Source: Bemisia tabaci
Lineage: Eukaryota; Arthropoda; Insecta; Hemiptera; Aleyrodidae
Direction of reading: 5' to 3'
NCBI RefSeq assembly: GCF_918797505.1
Contig: NC_092795.1
Span: forward strand, 4,559,434-4,623,433
Length of the DNA: 64,000 nt
Below the pieces are notes generated by a model. That model ran no database searches, was not told where the DNA came from, and worked only from the letters and a program-made list of their open reading frames with translations. Of the stretch, positions 1 through 10,070 are shown in pieces; position 1 is the first letter of the stretch; the number at the start of each line of letters is the position of its first letter. The position numbers were made by a program, and so were the translations under genes.

Positions 1-513
1 TTATTCGAGGAAATCTGAACTTAAAGCACTGTTTTTCTCCACCAAGTCTTTGCCGAAAGAACAGGTACGACGTCATTTCGGCCGGGTGAAGAGCCGCTTG
101 ATACTCCACGAGGAAAACGGGGAGTTCATAAGAAAAAATAATATTTTCGTGTAGGGAAGCTCAGTTTCTTCAGAGGCAGACTGTTTCCCTCCAAGTTTTG
201 CTCCAATCCCGGGACAACGGGAACGAAGGCGTACTCCTGCAGATATTTTGATGAATTCATCTCTAGTGTGTCGCACAGTAGTCAAAATTGTTCAGCGATT
301 GGATAGCGTCCGGCGAAATTGTCGTATCTGAATGGTATACCGTGGAAGTTTGCCAAGTGAGCGCAAAAAGGAAGTGTTTCTCATGGATTGTGAGTTAAAA
401 TCACCATGAACACATTGAGAAATGCATAAGAATAGGGTTAAAAAATGAATACAATAATGGCTCGCCAAGATGTTATTCTAGAAAAATCAAGGAAAATGAT
501 GATCGCATTTTTC

Positions 514-548
<35 letters not shown>

Positions 549-691
549 TGTACCCGAATCACTGAAGAAGATCCATGACATAGGTCGAAACGTCTGGTGT
601 TTTTTAAATTTCATTTTGTCATCTTTTCTTTGTCAATTGCTTGCTTGTAGTTTACAGCATCACGTGATTGAATATTTTACAAGAATATATA
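1..691. other. Unassigned AT-rich DNA with a 31-bp T run
   Basis: I see no gene here. Positions 516-546 are an uninterrupted run of T. Short open frames in this stretch have no recognisable motif, and one of them runs through the T tract as poly-phenylalanine. The first ~64 bases end in an 'acag|gtacga' donor-like string, which is too weak to call an exon. Confidence 0.6.
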
Positions 692-944
692 CTACCATGC
701 TAATGAAAAACGCCGTATGAACCTTCAGGTGTTGCCAAGTTTCCTTTCATAAAATGCGAATTCACTGGTAAACTTATAAATATTTTCTTCCCAATTTTTC
801 AGATAAATTTGTACACAATTTCACCTAAAGATTCTGAAAATTTGTAGGAAAAATATTCATAACTTTTCTCAAAAATTAACATTTTATCGAAGTGAATTTG
901 GCAACTCTCGAATGTTCATACCGCGTTTTTCCCCAACACGGTAG
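692..944. mobile_element. Family A foldback MITE, copy A1
   Basis: This is a ~250-bp element whose two halves are inverted copies of each other. The left end reads like 'cgccgtatgaaccttcag' followed by 'ttgccaa'. The right end mirrors it with 'ttggcaa', 'gttcata' and 'cgcgtttttcc'. The family consensus termini are close to 'ctgccgtgctaaggaagaac'. Family A recurs about eleven times in this window, in full or in part. It has no coding capacity. The superfamily is not resolved because no consistent target duplication is visible. Confidence 0.8.
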
Positions 945-1546
945 AATACTCCTGATACGTGCCTGCGCTAAAGCCTTCGTCCACCTTCAATTTTCAATCC
1001 CAACCAGGGAGAACGAGGAAGAAAAAATGATCGAAAATGTTCTATCTCAGTATCACTGAGCGCCGGCCAAATATGCAATATGCAACGCGCCCCACCTAAG
1101 CTTGAGTAAGTTATTTACATACGAGGACCGACTTGCGCGGATGGTTTGTTTTTTGCAAGTCCCACGACCCCTCCCCTTCCCCCAGTCACGTTTCTAAATC
1201 TCCCCTCCCCCTTCCCCACCGTGGGCACATTCCTGTCGTGAAATTAAACTTTGCCACACAGCCGAGTGTTATGCTCCGTCCAAAATCTTTGCAGCGGAAT
1301 TTGTAAGTTTATCCATGTGGCACCTCTAATTGCCCACGCCTAGCACCTGCTGTCTTCGTCATTTGTTTAATTCAATTTTTTCAACGGTTATGGCATTGTT
1401 CAGGAAGCTGAAGTAGATCTCAAAGTACGAGTATTAGATTTGTTGTACCTCCAACTCCTCAATACATACGAGTATTATTCGAGAAAAAACCAACATTTCA
1501 GTCTCTAGATCAATTACTGAGGGAATGTAATACATGATGTCAAACT
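945..1546. other. Unassigned DNA up to the first gap
   Basis: I see no gene, RNA or clear repeat. There are pyrimidine-rich C/T tracts around 1165-1225. A minus-strand open stretch (1434-1546) runs into the gap and has no recognisable motif. Confidence 0.5.
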
Positions 1547-2046
1547 NNNNNNNNNNNNNNNNNNNNNNNNNNNNNNNNNNNNNNNNNNNNNNNNNNNNNN
1601 NNNNNNNNNNNNNNNNNNNNNNNNNNNNNNNNNNNNNNNNNNNNNNNNNNNNNNNNNNNNNNNNNNNNNNNNNNNNNNNNNNNNNNNNNNNNNNNNNNNN
1701 NNNNNNNNNNNNNNNNNNNNNNNNNNNNNNNNNNNNNNNNNNNNNNNNNNNNNNNNNNNNNNNNNNNNNNNNNNNNNNNNNNNNNNNNNNNNNNNNNNNN
1801 NNNNNNNNNNNNNNNNNNNNNNNNNNNNNNNNNNNNNNNNNNNNNNNNNNNNNNNNNNNNNNNNNNNNNNNNNNNNNNNNNNNNNNNNNNNNNNNNNNNN
1901 NNNNNNNNNNNNNNNNNNNNNNNNNNNNNNNNNNNNNNNNNNNNNNNNNNNNNNNNNNNNNNNNNNNNNNNNNNNNNNNNNNNNNNNNNNNNNNNNNNNN
2001 NNNNNNNNNNNNNNNNNNNNNNNNNNNNNNNNNNNNNNNNNNNNNN
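1547..2046. other. Assembly gap (500 N)
   Basis: Exactly 500 undetermined bases. The other two gaps in the window have the same length, so this is a fixed-size placeholder and the true distance is unknown. Any open frame spanning it is an artefact. Confidence 0.99.
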
Positions 2047-2477
2047 GTAAAACTTGGAAATAAGTTACTATAATTTCCAACCGATTTCGATTTATTGATA
2101 CAGATGAATAGTCGGAAACAATGTTTCAGCTTTATTCTAAAAGCTGAAGGATTATTCTTAGTACAAACATCATATAATGATCGATTCTGAGATTGAGAGC
2201 TTCGTTCAAGTCCCCGGATGAACCTCCGAATTGCATACAAAATCCCCTGAAAAACTTGAAGAAATTATTAACCCACCATTTTTCCAGTAATGCCGTTATT
2301 TTTGTATTTCTGAGACGAAGGAACATAACATATCAAGGTTGTAAAATTGCTTCACATGACACAATATTTTTGCGATAAAATGAATGTGCAATATCTATCT
2401 AAAATTTAATGAAAAAAAGTAAACCAGTGTAATAATTAGTTAAAAATGTCCAAACATTGCTGGGTTTAGGTGTAATT
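2047..2477. other. Unassigned AT-rich DNA
   Basis: AT-rich sequence with no recognisable gene or repeat. Short opposing open frames overlap at 2132-2378 and none has a motif. Confidence 0.5.
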
Positions 2478-2538
2478 GGACGTATTTGCTAATTACGCAA
2501 ACTCTATGCACATCGTTCCTTTTAGCATAAATGTGTCT
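2478..2538. mobile_element. Family B palindromic MITE, short degenerate copy
   Basis: A reduced version of the family B foldback. It starts 'ggacgtatttgc', carries 'ctatgcacat' and 'gttcctttt' in the middle, and ends 'agcataaatgtgtc'. Full copies elsewhere are ~122 bp with 'ggacgtatttctgcc' and 'cggaactatgtgcat' arms. This one is about half that length and the core differs. Confidence 0.5.
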
Positions 2539-2670
2539 AATTTTTTAGAGAAAATTTGCCAACGTATAAGTAAGTACAGATACGTTATTTTGTTTGAGAA
2601 TCGAAGCTTTATGACCAAAAATGTAGCACCATCTGAAGGCTCAAACGACTCTTTTCTTTAGCGCGGCACC

Positions 2671-2935
2671 GGGCTGACTATTGAAATTGATAGACACAGC
2701 GATGGAAAAAGAAGACAAAGAGAAAATAGCAAGATCTTATTGATTGAAAAAGTTGGTTCTTATTGACTAAGGGGTAAATTGACAAACCAACTATTGAATC
2801 TCTTGTGGGTTAATTACTTTATTACTTTCCGCCCATGTCCATTGCAACCACCCGTTTTTATCAGTATAGGTTCGCTTCAGTCTCTTTTTGTATTCCCTGT
2901 CTATCGCTGTATCTATCAATCTCAATAATCAGTTC
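2671..2935. mobile_element. Family G foldback MITE, copy G1a
   Basis: An inverted-repeat element of ~265 bp. The left end is 'gggctgactattgaaattga' followed by 'tagacacagcga'. The right end mirrors it with 'gctgtatctatcaatctc' and 'aataatcag'. The core contains the family hallmark 'aggggtaaattga' and 'cttgtgggtta'. The next copy begins within ~25 bp, so two family members are arranged in tandem. Confidence 0.75.
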
Positions 2936-2959
2936 GCAGCGTATCAGAAATTTATAAAG

Positions 2960-3233
2960 ATGATTATTCAAATTGATGGACAAAGCAATAGCTAAGGAGG
3001 TCAAAGAGATATTGGGACTATCTTTTTGGTGAAAACGGGCGTTTTCAATGGACACAGGAGCCAAGAGATAGTGAACTAACAGCAACCCCTCGAGAGACCC
3101 TACAGTTACTAGTTAGTCCATCATTTTCCCGCCTAGTCTGTAAAAACCACCCGTTTCCATCGAAAGGATGCCTGCATTTTTCTTTTATCCTCTTTGTCTA
3201 TTGTTTTGTCTATCAATCTCAATAATCAGCCCG
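2960..3233. mobile_element. Family G foldback MITE, copy G1b
   Basis: A second family G element directly after G1a. The left arm is 'gatgattattcaaattgatg' plus 'gacaaagc'. The right arm is 'gttttgtctatcaatctc' plus 'aataatcagcccg'. The left end is more diverged than the right, so this copy looks old or end-truncated. Confidence 0.7.
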
Positions 3234-4146
3234 CAGCGCAGTGAGGGAGCGCCTGACTCAAATCCGAAGAAGTTGAACTCAGTGCCGGGATGAGCCGGAG
3301 CGGTAAAAAGAAAAGTGAATTTTCGCCCATTTCGGAATCTGCATAATTCCGTATAAACGATAACAAATTGTAAATATATTCCGGTGTATTTTCTCTTCCT
3401 CGCATAGACACCGCCTCGACGCGGCGGCGGTCTATTTTCTTTATCCGTTTAATAATTCTCTTTCTCACGCCTCCCCCTCCCCCCGCCCGACCGCCCCGCG
3501 CGTTTTAAATAATAATTTACTCCCCCAGAACTGTCCATAAATTTCGCCCGGGAGAGCTCTCTTTTTCTCTTCTTTAAATAAAGCTTTCTATTTATGAGTG
3601 GTATTTGTTTTTTGCGCAGACGATTGTGATGGTAGGAGGAGTCAGTGCGCCGAACGCCGCCAATTTTACCGGATAACTCGACCACTGCGTTAAATTATGA
3701 GATTCTTTATGTTTTAACGATGGATAAAATCAAACTCGTTAGAATGGTCGTAGGAATAATTATTTATTTTGATCAAAATATGAATGAGAAATGTAGTCAA
3801 ATAATCAGGTATGTATAATTAATTTCGTGTAGGTCTCATTTGGACCAGAATTTGGAAGGAGAAAGAGGGGGGAAAAATTGTCAGGAGGCAGGAACATCTG
3901 CTTGGGGGGATTCAAAAAACTCTCGATAAAAGCTTTAAAATTCATCCTAATTTTCCAAATAAGCAGGGAGGGGTTATCTTGTACTCTTTAAGGCATACTA
4001 CATTCAAATGAGATATTGGGTGAATATTTTGAGAATGATGTCCAAGTCCGCATTTAAATTACAATATATAAAGAATTTTTAAAAAATAATTTTGCAAACA
4101 TTGAGAAAAATATCACATCAGTATTGCTATCAGGGGCTGAGTCAGA
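3234..4146. other. CpG-rich block, then AT-rich DNA, no gene seen
   Basis: Positions ~3235-3690 are relatively GC/CpG-rich with pyrimidine tracts ('ctccccctccccccgc'). The overlapping short open frames have basic, low-complexity translations and no domain. After 3690 the sequence becomes AT-rich. Nothing else is supportable. Confidence 0.5.
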
Positions 4147-4349
4147 GATTTTCTAAACTTCGGAGTTCCTGTAAAATCGCAGTTAGACAGCTTCACTTGA
4201 AAATGATGGATCCAAACACTAATTGGTGTTTTTGTTTATCACCGATCTGTTGTTTTGTTTCATCATATTCGAGTGACTTTTCTTCAATGTGCGAAAATTT
4301 ACTTGATTACTTGACCACGATTCCGCACGAACTCCGAGGTTTAGAAACC
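4147..4349. repeat. Foldback element with ~33-bp terminal arms
   Basis: The left arm at 4147-4180 ('gattttctaaacttcggag' onward) is the inverted complement of the right arm at 4318-4349 ('ctccgaggtttagaaacc'). This resembles a MITE. A 183-codon open frame (4092-4643) crosses it, but the frame has no recognisable domain and runs through repeat DNA, so I do not call it a gene. Confidence 0.6.
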
Positions 4350-4687
4350 ACGCATTCGACCCCATTCCCGTATTCACTTATTTTGAAGTGTAACTTTTTT
4401 GTAACAGTGCGCATCATTGTGGCAACGCCGCTTTTGAAAATCGCATCGATTGAACTCGCTGTCTTCTTTTTCTGCCGGATTTATCCTCATCGGAAGAACG
4501 ACCCCCCTATCCCCCTTCACCCTCCTTTCCACTGCACCATATTTTCCCATTTAAACTCCCCGTTGTCCCCAAGAGAGTTGTCTATTAATTTCCAAGTGTT
4601 TAATAATCCGTGCACTTCACTCCGGCTCTTGGTTTATCCGTGATAAACTTGCAGCTCCCGACGCAGATCTTCTCCACCCTAAACTCG

Positions 4688-4705
4688 CCCCCCCCCCCCC
4701 CCCCC
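4688..4705. repeat. 18-bp C homopolymer
   Basis: Eighteen consecutive C. This is one of about ten G or C homopolymers of 11 bp or more in the window; see the separate finding. Confidence 0.95.
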
Positions 4706-5027
4706 ACTCCGGGTCACGGCCTTGCTGCTTCCTCTGGATTAAAACAGTTTTACTCTTCTTCTTTGTCTCCTTTTTACGTAAAAACAACGTAGAAGGAAGT
4801 TTTGCTTGAACGTAATCACTATTGTCATGACCATTTGTATCATGGTTACAGGTATTAAATTTGCAGCTAGCTCTCTCATTTTTTCTCAAATTATCGAATC
4901 CTCTTCCAAAATATGTCTTGAAAGTAAACTGATCCCATATTTTAAATGTTTCAATTCGTCTGCGGGTTGTTCGATTCCATGTTGTATCCTCGTATCATCT
5001 ACTTTGAACATCACACGGAAAGTTATT

Positions 5028-5287
5028 GATGCAACTATTCGTGTTCTCGGGCTGTGCGTGTTGCAGACACAATAAGTTGCAGGCGCTAAAATTTGAAGGC
5101 GATTCGTCTGCTTCAATGCCTTAGTCCGGATGCAACTATTCGTGTTCTCGGGTTGTGCATGTTGCATACACACACAATTGAAGGCGCTAAAAAATTGAAG
5201 GCGCTTCGTCTGTTTCAATGCATAGGTCCGGATACAACTATTCGTGCTCTCGGGATGTCCGTGTTGCATACCCAAACATGTAAGGCG
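5028..5287 (+). repeat. Family R tandem array, ~101-bp unit
   Basis: Three units start at 5028, 5129 and 5231 with 'ga(t/c)(g/a)caactattcgtg'. Each continues through 'gtgttgca(g/t)ac', then 'gaaggcg' and 'cttcaatgc'. The spacing is 101 and 102 bp, and the third unit is incomplete. Single units of the same repeat occur at about 13200(-), 15114, 15417, 28606, 42697 and 55103(-), so the unit disperses as well as amplifying in tandem. Open frames on both strands through the array are a by-product of the repetition. Confidence 0.8.
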
Positions 5288-5554
5288 TTCTGGCTTTTCG
5301 AGGCACAAAGGATGACTGTGGTTCTTATATCTTAAGGATTTTCTACGTTTTCGTAAAAGTCTCGGCTCATATTTTTGCCTAATGATAACTGGAACGCGTC
5401 AGCAGAAACGGGTATACCGCGATTTCAGTGATTTCAGAATCGTTCGAACTCTTCGTTGCTTTTTAAAATACTAACTATAAGGACGGAAATAGACCATTGA
5501 CGAAAAAAAGCGACCACCTCCGAAAGTAACTTTTGCCTCATTCGATTACACCAT
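5288..5554. other. Unassigned DNA
   Basis: A short mixed-composition stretch between the family R array and a family F remnant. No gene or RNA is recognised. Confidence 0.4.
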
Positions 5555-5669
5555 TGGTGGATCCAGAAAATTGGCAAAATTGTTTTTCTTCATTTAAACC
5601 TATGGAACTATATCGATTCTTGGAGGGGCCAGATGCTCCGACAAGAATCGACTATTTAACATATGTTCA
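5555..5669. mobile_element. Family F foldback MITE, truncated copy F5
   Basis: It matches the left two thirds of the family: 'ggtggatccagaaaattgg', then 'aaacctatgg', 'ggggccagatgctccgaca' and 'agaatcgactatttaacat'. The right arm ('gttgccaa' to 'ggatccgcc') is missing. It ends about 12 bp before family A copy A2. Confidence 0.65.
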
Positions 5670-5681
5670 AATAGATATATG

Positions 5682-5931
5682 TCTTGTTAAGCAAAAACGC
5701 CGTATGAACCTTCAGGTGTTGCCGAATTTCCCTTGATAAAACACAAATATCCCGGTAAACTTATGAATATATTTCCCCCAATTTTTTCAGATGATTTTGT
5801 TTGCAATTTCACCTACAGCTCCAGAAAATTTACAAAAAAATATTCCTAAATTTTCGTAAAAATAAGCATTTTATCGAAGGAAATTTAGCGACTCCCGAAT
5901 GTTCATGCGGCGTTCTTCCTTAGCACGGCAG
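5682..5931. mobile_element. Family A foldback MITE, copy A2
   Basis: The left arm is 'cgccgtatgaaccttcag' and 'gtgttgcc'. The right arm is 'gttcatgcggcgttcttcc' and 'ttagcacggcag'. The right terminus is close to consensus, while the left terminus is degenerate. Confidence 0.75.
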
Positions 5932-5979
5932 AATGCTTAAAACTGCGGTGTTGTCTAAAATATATTGCTTCTGATGAAA

Positions 5980-6207
5980 CACTGGAAAAAAACACATTTG
6001 ATCTAGAGTCCAGACTCTTAAAAACATCGACAAGAAAAAATACTTTTGATTTAATCGGATTTAAGCTTAAATCAAGAACCCAGCATCTTGAATTAAGCGG
6101 ATTTCCTTTTGATTTAAGCTTAAATCTGATTGAATCAAGAGTCTTTTTTCTTGTCAATGTTTTCAAGAGTCTGGACTCTAGATCCAATGTATTTTTTTAT
6201 CTTAGTG
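5980..6207. mobile_element. Family D long-palindrome MITE (D1) with 10-bp target duplication
   Basis: A 228-bp element with long inverted arms. The left arm runs 'cactggaaaaaaacacattt' then 'gatctagagtccagactc'. The right arm mirrors it through 'gagtctggactctagatc'. The 10-bp string 'tctgatgaaa' occurs immediately on both sides (5970-5979 and 6208-6217), which is a convincing target-site duplication. Duplications of 9-11 bp are typical of the Mutator-like superfamily, so I infer a non-autonomous Mutator-type element. D2 and D3 (49935, 56499) share the arms but lack a visible duplication. Confidence 0.85.
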
Positions 6208-6217
6208 TCTGATGAAA

Positions 6218-6629
6218 TGTAAACTTTTTTGAAACTGTCCCATTGACGCGGGCGGCTCATTAAAAGCCTGGGTCCAGGAAGAATTTTATCGCTCCTTGAT
6301 CCTTGGCATTTGCCGGAAGAAAGATCTCTCCCGCGGGAGGGAGAGGGACCGGGGCGGGTTCCCGAAGGAAGTGCCGCCGGGAGCGGAGGCGCTGGGACGG
6401 ACGGAGCGGGGAACTGTCAGTTGCGCGAGAAATATAGCGCGTCTTCACGTCCCGAGCCGAGTTCCGAGTTCCGAGCCCGAGTCACTTGGCTATAACCGCC
6501 GCCGCGGCGACTCCTCCTATTACCAGAACACCAAACTTGGGATTTCCTTTTTCACGAACCCTCATCCCCCCTTCCCTGTCCCGCTGACCTCGGGACCCTA
6601 CCCGTTGTGAGGAAATCCGGAACATGGTT
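6218..6629. other. CpG-rich island without a recognisable gene
   Basis: GC-rich sequence with many CpG and purine/pyrimidine blocks ('cgggcggctcat', 'gggagcggaggcgctggg'). Three overlapping open frames exist on both strands and none shows a domain. It may be a regulatory or exon-proximal island, but nothing specific can be supported. Confidence 0.4.
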
Positions 6630-6637
6630 GTCGGTGC

Positions 6638-6949
6638 TAGAGTCCCTTTATACTGAGAGTCAAGACAATGTGAATCCATTTCTGATTGGTTCCCGTATTT
6701 TAGGCCTTCACAGTGTCACAAACGGGAATAAAGATTACATTTTCACCGATTGCAAAGATTATAATCTTGAATGGACCAAGGTATTACGGGTTCGGCAAGG
6801 ATCGAACGGAATGAGAGAAGGAACGGAGAAAGGAATTTGAGAATGGGCCGATCAAAGATTACGAAAAACGTTCAATTTGTGTAATCTTTATTCCCGTTTG
6901 TGACTCCGTGAGGGGGTGTTGTCTTGACTCTCAGTATGAAGGGACTCTA
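6638..6949. mobile_element. Family E hAT-like MITE (E1) with 8-bp target duplication
   Basis: The left terminus is 'tagagtccctttatactgag' and the right terminus is its inverted complement ('ctcagtatgaagggactcta'). 'gtcggtgc' flanks the element on both sides (6630-6637 and 6950-6957), an exact 8-bp duplication. A TAGAG terminus with an 8-bp duplication fits the hAT superfamily. The interior holds 'aaagattacattttcaccga' and its inverted counterpart, and no coding capacity. E2 at 21402-21712 confirms the boundaries. Confidence 0.9.
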
Positions 6950-6957
6950 GTCGGTGC

Positions 6958-7274
6958 AAGAGTCTAAAGTTACCACGAGCCAGCCTCTACTGACTACCCT
7001 CCAACAGTGACTTCGAATGAACACTGAAAAAGTAAGATTGGTAGAATTTACCATTCCTTCGCCCTGAATTTCACACAGCGTCAAGTTAGAGTCAATTCTG
7101 CCAGAAGGAAGACATTTTCATTTTCGAATACTAATGGCACGTACTTTTCTTTTAAGCTGAACCGAAATTAGTACTGCTCAACTGCAGAATGTAGTCCAAT
7201 TCTATCATAGAGAATTTCAGTGGCAGTCCGCCCCTCTAAGAGTGAAAATTCAAAACCTGGTAAACGCAATTGAC
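6958..7274. other. Unassigned DNA
   Basis: Mixed-composition sequence between E1 and a family G element. I see no gene, RNA or repeat arm. Confidence 0.4.
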
Positions 7275-7549
7275 GGGCCGATCATTAAAATAAATAGATA
7301 GACAAAGCCGTAGACAGAAAAGACATGGGGCAAACGAATCGATCCTTTTGGTCAAAGTGGGTGGTTGCAATGGGCAAATGAGGTAAGTAATATGCTAACT
7401 GACAGCAACCTGCAAAATACCCTGTACAGTTAGTCCATCATTTACCCCTTAGTCTATAAGAATCACCCGTTTGAACCAACGGAATCGCTCCATACTCCCT
7501 ATGTCTCCTTTTTCTATGGCTTTGTCCATCAGTCTCAATAATCAGCCCG
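7275..7549. mobile_element. Family G foldback MITE, copy G2
   Basis: The left end is 'gggccgatcattaaaataaa' then 'tagatagacaaagcc'. The right end is 'ggctttgtccatcagtctc' then 'aataatcagcccg'. Both halves carry the family's 'gggtggttgcaatggg' or 'accacccgttt'-type strings in inverted order. No target duplication is visible. Confidence 0.75.
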
Positions 7550-8610
7550 CAGATGTTGCTAAGATCGGGCAACTTTCTCTCTCATTCAAAGGGAATCTAG
7601 CGTCCTAGGGATAACAAGTCATGTGTTGAAGATGAGCCTATAATTTAGAGAAAATTTCCCACTTACTGTGTAAAGAGCAAAGAGGTTACAGTTATTTTAC
7701 CACGAAAAACTATCTCAGCAACCCCCGATGGCGCGTACCAGGTTTTGACTTTCCACCGTTCATTCATCGCATCAAATGCCGATTATCAGCCCAGATGTGG
7801 CATCCTCTCGAAGCGGGTTAAGAAATGGAATGACGGGAGCTCCATTTGCACTTTCATAACGGCGGGCGGGGGGCGAGGGGGCAATTGTCAGCGAAAACTT
7901 CGCGCACTGAGTGCATTTGTTAAACGCTTTCTTGATAAGAGCCACGCGGTCCTCCCCCTTGCTCGACATCCCCCCCTCAAGTCGGGGCACTCACCCCCAG
8001 CCCCCGTCAACCCCACCCCCAGGAACAATGCGCACGAATCTGAACTTTTCGACGATGTCTTAAGCAAGGGGATGAACTAGGCGACAAGCTCCTTCGGTCG
8101 GGCCCCTTCCCTGACTCAAGGCTGAGCCCTTGCTTCCCAGCGCAAAGCCCTAACTCAATTCTAAGGTGAGCCTTGGAAAACAAGTAGTTAGACCGGCGAT
8201 AAGGCTCATTTCGAAGGGGGGTGAGGCGTTTATGTCGGCCGGGCCGGGAGTGTGGCGCAGTTATGTGCATAAATTAGTAGTTTTAATTGGGTATCAGGAT
8301 GTTAACCAGGAAACGCTGAAATTCAGATTCGAGCGAGCTGTAAGCGGTGAATGCGGAAGCCGGCCCGAAGAAATGTAATTTCGGCTCTTAACTTAAACGC
8401 GCCGCATCGGAAACTCGAATATGCGAGTCTTAAGATCCGAGTGTGTTTGTTTCGAGTTCACGCAGTTTCCTGCTTCGCGCTCTGGCGAAGGAAGGCGTCA
8501 AGCAAAGATTCTTAGCGGAACGCGAGTAAGCGGCAGTCTCTCTTCTGAGAAATTTCAAGCGATGGCATGCGCGGGCGTTCACGAGAAAAATAATTTTGGT
8601 GACTCAAAAT
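7550..8610. other. CpG-rich region, no supportable gene
   Basis: Positions ~7740-8560 are GC- and CpG-rich with G and C tracts near 7868 and 7970. Several 60-111 codon open frames overlap on both strands. None has a domain, and their composition follows base content rather than protein constraint. An unrecognised exon or regulatory region here cannot be excluded. Confidence 0.4.
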
Positions 8611-8733
8611 CGGATTTATTTCTGTCGAATGGAACTATGTGCATTATGGCGTGAGCCCTGTTATGCATATATTCTTATGGGTCTCAGGGCTCATGTCTTA
8701 ATGCACATAGTTCCGGTCGATGGAAATGCGTCC
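8611..8733. mobile_element. Family B palindromic MITE, copy B1
   Basis: A ~123-bp palindrome. The left arm is 'atttatttctgtcgaatgga' then 'actatgtgcat'. The right arm is 'atgcacatagttcc' then 'tggaaatgcgtcc'. The core between the arms, 'gtgagccctgttatgcatat' and 'gggctcatgtctt', is shared by most family members. Confidence 0.85.
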
Positions 8734-8974
8734 AATTAACTTATTCATACTACAGCAACGAGGGATGTTCTCTAAACACTTCGAGAACCAAGTGTTCGAA
8801 TATGTCGAACCAGAAGGACCGAGTCAATCATAACGCACCAAGTCTCATTTTGGAGGGGAAAAATGAGTGAGGAGTAGTATCGAATTTAAATAAGCGCAAT
8901 TATTTTCTTGTTAATAATTTAAAGTTGAGAGACAATATTTCGGACGTGAATGGGCCTGTTGAAAATTTTTGCTA

Positions 8975-9140
8975 GTACAGTTTTCCTTGAAATTTTCAGA
9001 TATTTTATATGAAATTGTGTACAAAATTGTCTGAAAATTTGAGAAAATAACATTCACAATTTTCCTAGTAATTTCGGTTTTTATCGGAGGAAACTTGGCA
9101 ACGGCTGAAGGCTCATACGGCGTTCTTCCTTAGCACGGCA
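8975..9140. mobile_element. Family A foldback MITE, left-truncated copy A3
   Basis: Only the interior and right arm remain: 'ttggcaacggctgaaggc', 'tcatacggcgttcttcctt', 'agcacggca'. The left terminal arm is absent. Confidence 0.65.
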
Positions 9141-9450
9141 TTATTGCAAAACGTCTCCCATTTTTGCTCTCTCTCTCATAAAACATGTTCGTCAATTTGA
9201 CCTCCGCGATCTACAGATTCTCTTGTCGCACGCGGTAACCCAAAGCATGTTGTGGGCCAATAAAGAAAACGAAACGACAAAAGCAAAAAGCCAATCGGAC
9301 TTACGACTCCGAAGATAGAACACTCACGAAGTTGTCAAAGGCGACGAACCGTCGATGAAACTTAAAAAGAAGACAGTAAAAGCAGGAAGGAAGGTGGGAA
9401 GCCGTGCAGTCAGAATTTTTGATATTTGCTAGGCGGTGAGCTGGAATATT
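9141..9450. other. Unassigned DNA between two family A copies
   Basis: No gene or repeat is recognised. Purine-rich stretches occur at 9365-9400. Confidence 0.4.
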
Positions 9451-9704
9451 CTACCGTGGTAAGGAAGAACGCTCATATGAACATTCAAAAGTTGCCAAAG
9501 TTCCTTGGATAAAATCTCCATTTTGTAGGAAAGTTATGAATATTTTTCCTTGATAGTTTCAGGAACTTCAGGTGAAATTGCGAGCAAAATTATCTGAAAA
9601 GTTGAAAAGTAAATATTCATAAGTTCACCAGGAAATGTGTGTTTTATCGAAGGAAATTTGGCAACGCCTAGAGGTTCATACGGTGTTCTTCCTTACCACG
9701 GCAG
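9451..9704. mobile_element. Family A foldback MITE, copy A4
   Basis: A complete ~254-bp copy. The left end is 'ctaccgtggtaaggaagaac' then 'gctcatatgaacattc'. The right end is 'ggttcatacggtgttcttcc' then 'ttaccacggcag'. The ends remain good inverted repeats. Confidence 0.85.
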
Positions 9705-9960
9705 TTGGCAATGTTGGAGGGGGTGGGGGGTTATGTCCTTCGCAGATCCTCCACGACACGCAAGTACCGGGGTGCCTTTTGTCCGATTTCGCAGGTTCCC
9801 CTCGACAGGGAACAGGAAATAATCGCGCAAGGGAATACTCGAAAAGACTCGTATCATAGCGGAAGTGAGAAAGAAGAGGCAAGGAAAGGAAACTTCAATC
9901 CTCATCTGTGGCGAGGCGTAAAAAGTCGATTATCGATATCTCCCCCATTTTAACCCATGG
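9705..9960. other. Unassigned GC-richer stretch
   Basis: Contains 'ggaggggg' and 'ggggggttatg' tracts. Five overlapping open frames of 60-80 codons on both strands are mutual shadows and none has a recognisable domain. Confidence 0.4.
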
Positions 9961-10070
9961 TAAAGAATCGATTATTAAGGTGTTCTTTACGAACACCCTG
10001 TGCCTCGATCCTTTTCCATAGGTTTAAATGGTAGATCAATCGATACATTGCAAAGCACGCCATGCCGCTG
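9961..10070 (-). repeat. Family P 'cgattgat' repeat, copy P1 (inverted)
   Basis: Read on the minus strand it matches the family P order: 'ggcatgctttgc'-like start, 'atcgattgatctacc', 'atttaaacctatgg', 'aaaaggatcga', then 'gtgttcgtaaagaacacc' and 'taataatcgattct'. Other copies lie at about 31362, 45465, 50195-50890 (array) and 55557. Confidence 0.65.

Noticed and set aside
1434..2240. Open frames of 179-268 codons spanning the first gap
   Set aside because: Most of their length is N; the real sequence on each side is short and shows no motif.
4092..4643. 183-codon open frame, the longest plus-strand frame free of N
   Set aside because: It runs through an inverted-repeat element and C/T-rich tracts, has no recognisable domain and no splice or initiation context.
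5028..5287. CRISPR-like repeat array
   Set aside because: Units are ~101 bp with no short repeat/unique spacer pattern, and the context is eukaryotic transposon-rich DNA.
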